Assembly (NCBI GenBank): GCA_045580485.1
Contig: JAZNNW010000119.1
Span: 1-14,227 of the forward strand
Direction of reading: 5' to 3'
From: Avoscillospira sp045580485
Lineage (GTDB): Bacteria; Bacillota; Clostridia; Oscillospirales; Oscillospiraceae
DNA length: 14,227 bases
Under the pieces are notes generated by a model that made no database searches, was not told the DNA's origin, and saw nothing but the letters and a program-made list of their open reading frames with translations. A program made the position numbers and the translations under genes. Below, piece by piece: positions 12,866 through 14,227 of this stretch (the stretch's first letter is position 1; each line of letters starts with the position of its first letter).

Positions 12866-14227
12866 TTACTGGTTGCCTTCCATTTCCTTGAGGGCATCCT
12901 TGCGGGACAGGTTGACACGACCCTTTTCGTCGATCTCCATGACCTTGACCCAGGTCATATCGCCGATGTTCAGGACATCTTCCACCTTTTCCACACGGCG
13001 GTTCTCCAGCTTGGAGATGTGAACCAGTCCGTCCTTGCCGGGAGCCAGTTCCACAAATGCGCCGATGGGCAGGATGCGGACGACCTTGCCGAAGTACAGC
13101 TTGCCAACTTCGGGAACGAAGCAGATGTCATCGATCATCTTCTTGGCAGCGTAGGCAGCAGCGGAGTCCACAGCGGAGATGAACACGGAACCGTCGTCCT
13201 CGATATCCACCTTGGCACCGGTATCGGCGCAGATCTTCTGGATGGTCTTGCCGCCGGAGCCGATGACTTCACGGATCTTGTCGGGATCGATCTTCAGAGA
13301 GATCATTTTGGGAGCGAACTCGCTGACCTCGGCACGAGGCTCGGCGATACAGGGCAGCATGACTTCGCTGAGGATCTCCAGACGGGCCTTGCGGCAGCGC
13401 TCTAGAGCATCGGCAACGATTTCCATGGTCAGACCCTTGTTCTTCAGGTCCATCTGGATGGCGGTGATACCTTCGGTAGTACCGGCGACCTTAAAGTCCA
13501 TTTCGCCGTGGAAGTCTTCCACGCCCTGAATGTCGGTGAAGGTTCTCCATACACCGGTCTCCTGATCGGTGATCAGACCGCAGGAAATGCCGGCGACGGG
13601 ACGCCTGGTGGGCACGCCTGCGTCCATCAGAGCCAGAGTGGAGCCACAGATGGAGCCCTGAGAGGTGGAGCCGTTGGAGGACAGAACCTCGGAGACCACA
13701 CGGATGGAGTAGGGGAACTCTTCCACGGAGGGGATCACGGGCAGCAGGGCCTTTTCAGCCAGTGCGCCATGACCGATCTCACGGCGGGAAGTGGAGCGGG
13801 CAGCTCTGGCTTCGCCGGTGGAGAAGGAGGGGAAGTTGTAGTGATGGATATAACGCTTGCCTTCCTCAGCATAGATGGTATCCAGCTTCTGGGCAGCGGA
13901 CAGGGTGTTCAGGGTGCAGATGGACAGGACCTGAGTCTGACCGCGGGAGAACAGGCCGGAGCCGTGGACTCTGGGCAGGATGCCGACTTCGGCATCCAGA
14001 GGACGGATCTCGTCCATGCCACGGCCGTCCACACGCTTGCCTTCCAGCAGCCACTTCTTGACGACCTTCTTCTGCATCTTGTACAGGCAGACTTCGATAT
14101 GAGTTTCGAAATCCTCGTACTTCTCGGCGAACTTCTCAGCGAAGTCCATACGAGCAGCGGTCAGACGCTCTTCACGGACATTCTTGTCGTCGGTATCCAG
14201 AGCGTACTCGATCTGACCCAGACCGTA
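12866..14227 (-). CDS. pnp: Polyribonucleotide nucleotidyltransferase (PNPase), C-terminal part (5' end outside window)
   Basis: Phosphorolytic 3'-5' exoribonuclease of RNA turnover. 453 residues are visible; the frame is open to the window edge, so the first RNase PH domain is mostly outside. In the visible part, the second RNase PH domain runs from about 63 to 286, with 'GKRVDGRGMDEIRPL', 'HGSGLFSRGQTQ' and 'EDFHGEMDFKVAGT'. The two aspartates of that last motif (visible 238 and 244, six apart) match catalytic Asp486 and Asp492 of E. coli. A KH domain follows (about 310-356, with IREVIGSGGKTIQKI), then an S1 domain (about 373-444, with 'GKVVRILPIGAFVELAPGKDG'). The protein ends soon after S1, without the longer tail of some PNPases. 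Stop TAA at 12868-12866. The identity is certain; its promoter and usual neighbour rpsO, if present, are upstream of the window. Confidence 0.97.
   Translation of the reverse strand, partial: YGLGQIEYALDTDDKNVREERLTAARMDFAEKFAEKYEDFETHIEVCLYKMQKKVVKKWLLEGKRVDGRGMDEIRPLDAEVGILPRVHGSGLFSRGQTQVLSICTLNTLSAAQKLDTIYAEEGKRYIHHYNFPSFSTGEARAARSTSRREIGHGALAEKALLPVIPSVEEFPYSIRVVSEVLSSNGSTSQGSICGSTLALMDAGVPTRRPVAGISCGLITDQETGVWRTFTDIQGVEDFHGEMDFKVAGTTEGITAIQMDLKNKGLTMEIVADALERCRKARLEILSEVMLPCIAEPRAEVSEFAPKMISLKIDPDKIREVIGSGGKTIQKICADTGAKVDIEDDGSVFISAVDSAAAYAAKKMIDDICFVPEVGKLYFGKVVRILPIGAFVELAPGKDGLVHISKLENRRVEKVEDVLNIGDMTWVKVMEIDEKGRVNLSRKDALKEMEGNQ

Overview
The window looks like a chromosomal segment of a low- to mid-GC Gram-positive bacterium of class Clostridia, most plausibly an Oscillospiraceae/Ruminococcaceae-type gut anaerobe. 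The evidence is strong AGGAGG-type ribosome sites, compact hairpin-plus-T-tract terminators, a YycH/YycI-like pair, a clostridial-style ProX editing protein, a LytR-CpsA-Psr protein, and two copies of a double-hairpin repeat of a kind common in these genomes. The placement is inference from protein flavour and signals; no database was searched. Almost all of the sequence is ordinary, tightly packed coding DNA. No phage, insertion sequence, CRISPR array, tRNA or rRNA was seen.

Layout: (1) 1-768 (+) is the C-terminal part of a Gfo/Idh/MocA sugar oxidoreductase, closed by a terminator. (2) 867-2976 (+) holds two membrane-anchored proteins that resemble YycH and YycI, regulators of the WalK cell-wall kinase. 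They are closed by a bidirectional terminator shared with the next, convergent operon. (3) 5835-3006 (-) is an operon of an LCP glycopolymer transferase, a ProX/YbaK-type aminoacyl-tRNA deacylase and a D-2-hydroxyacid dehydrogenase, the last two overlapping by 4 bp. (4) 5967-8710 (+) is a divergent operon of an M20 amidohydrolase, a glycerophosphodiester phosphodiesterase and an HGSNAT/DUF1624-type membrane acetyltransferase. (5) 10046-8751 (-) is murA. (6) 10358-12196 (+) is a secreted-then-anchored DUF2207 membrane protein, divergent from murA. (7) 12704-12306 (-) is a small VOC/glyoxalase protein bracketed by two direct copies of the double-hairpin repeat. (8) 14227-12866 (-) is the C-terminal two thirds of pnp, running off the window.

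The theme is the cell envelope: LCP (attachment of wall polymers), MurA (first committed step of peptidoglycan synthesis), YycH/YycI-like regulators of wall homeostasis, the membrane acetyltransferase and DUF2207. I did not find a clear new defence or mobile system. The observations most worth a second look are the two repeats with compensatory stem changes flanking the VOC gene, the YycHI-like pair lacking an adjacent WalRK, the amidohydrolase-phosphodiesterase-acetyltransferase operon, and the duplicated acidic motif in the cytoplasmic part of the LCP protein.
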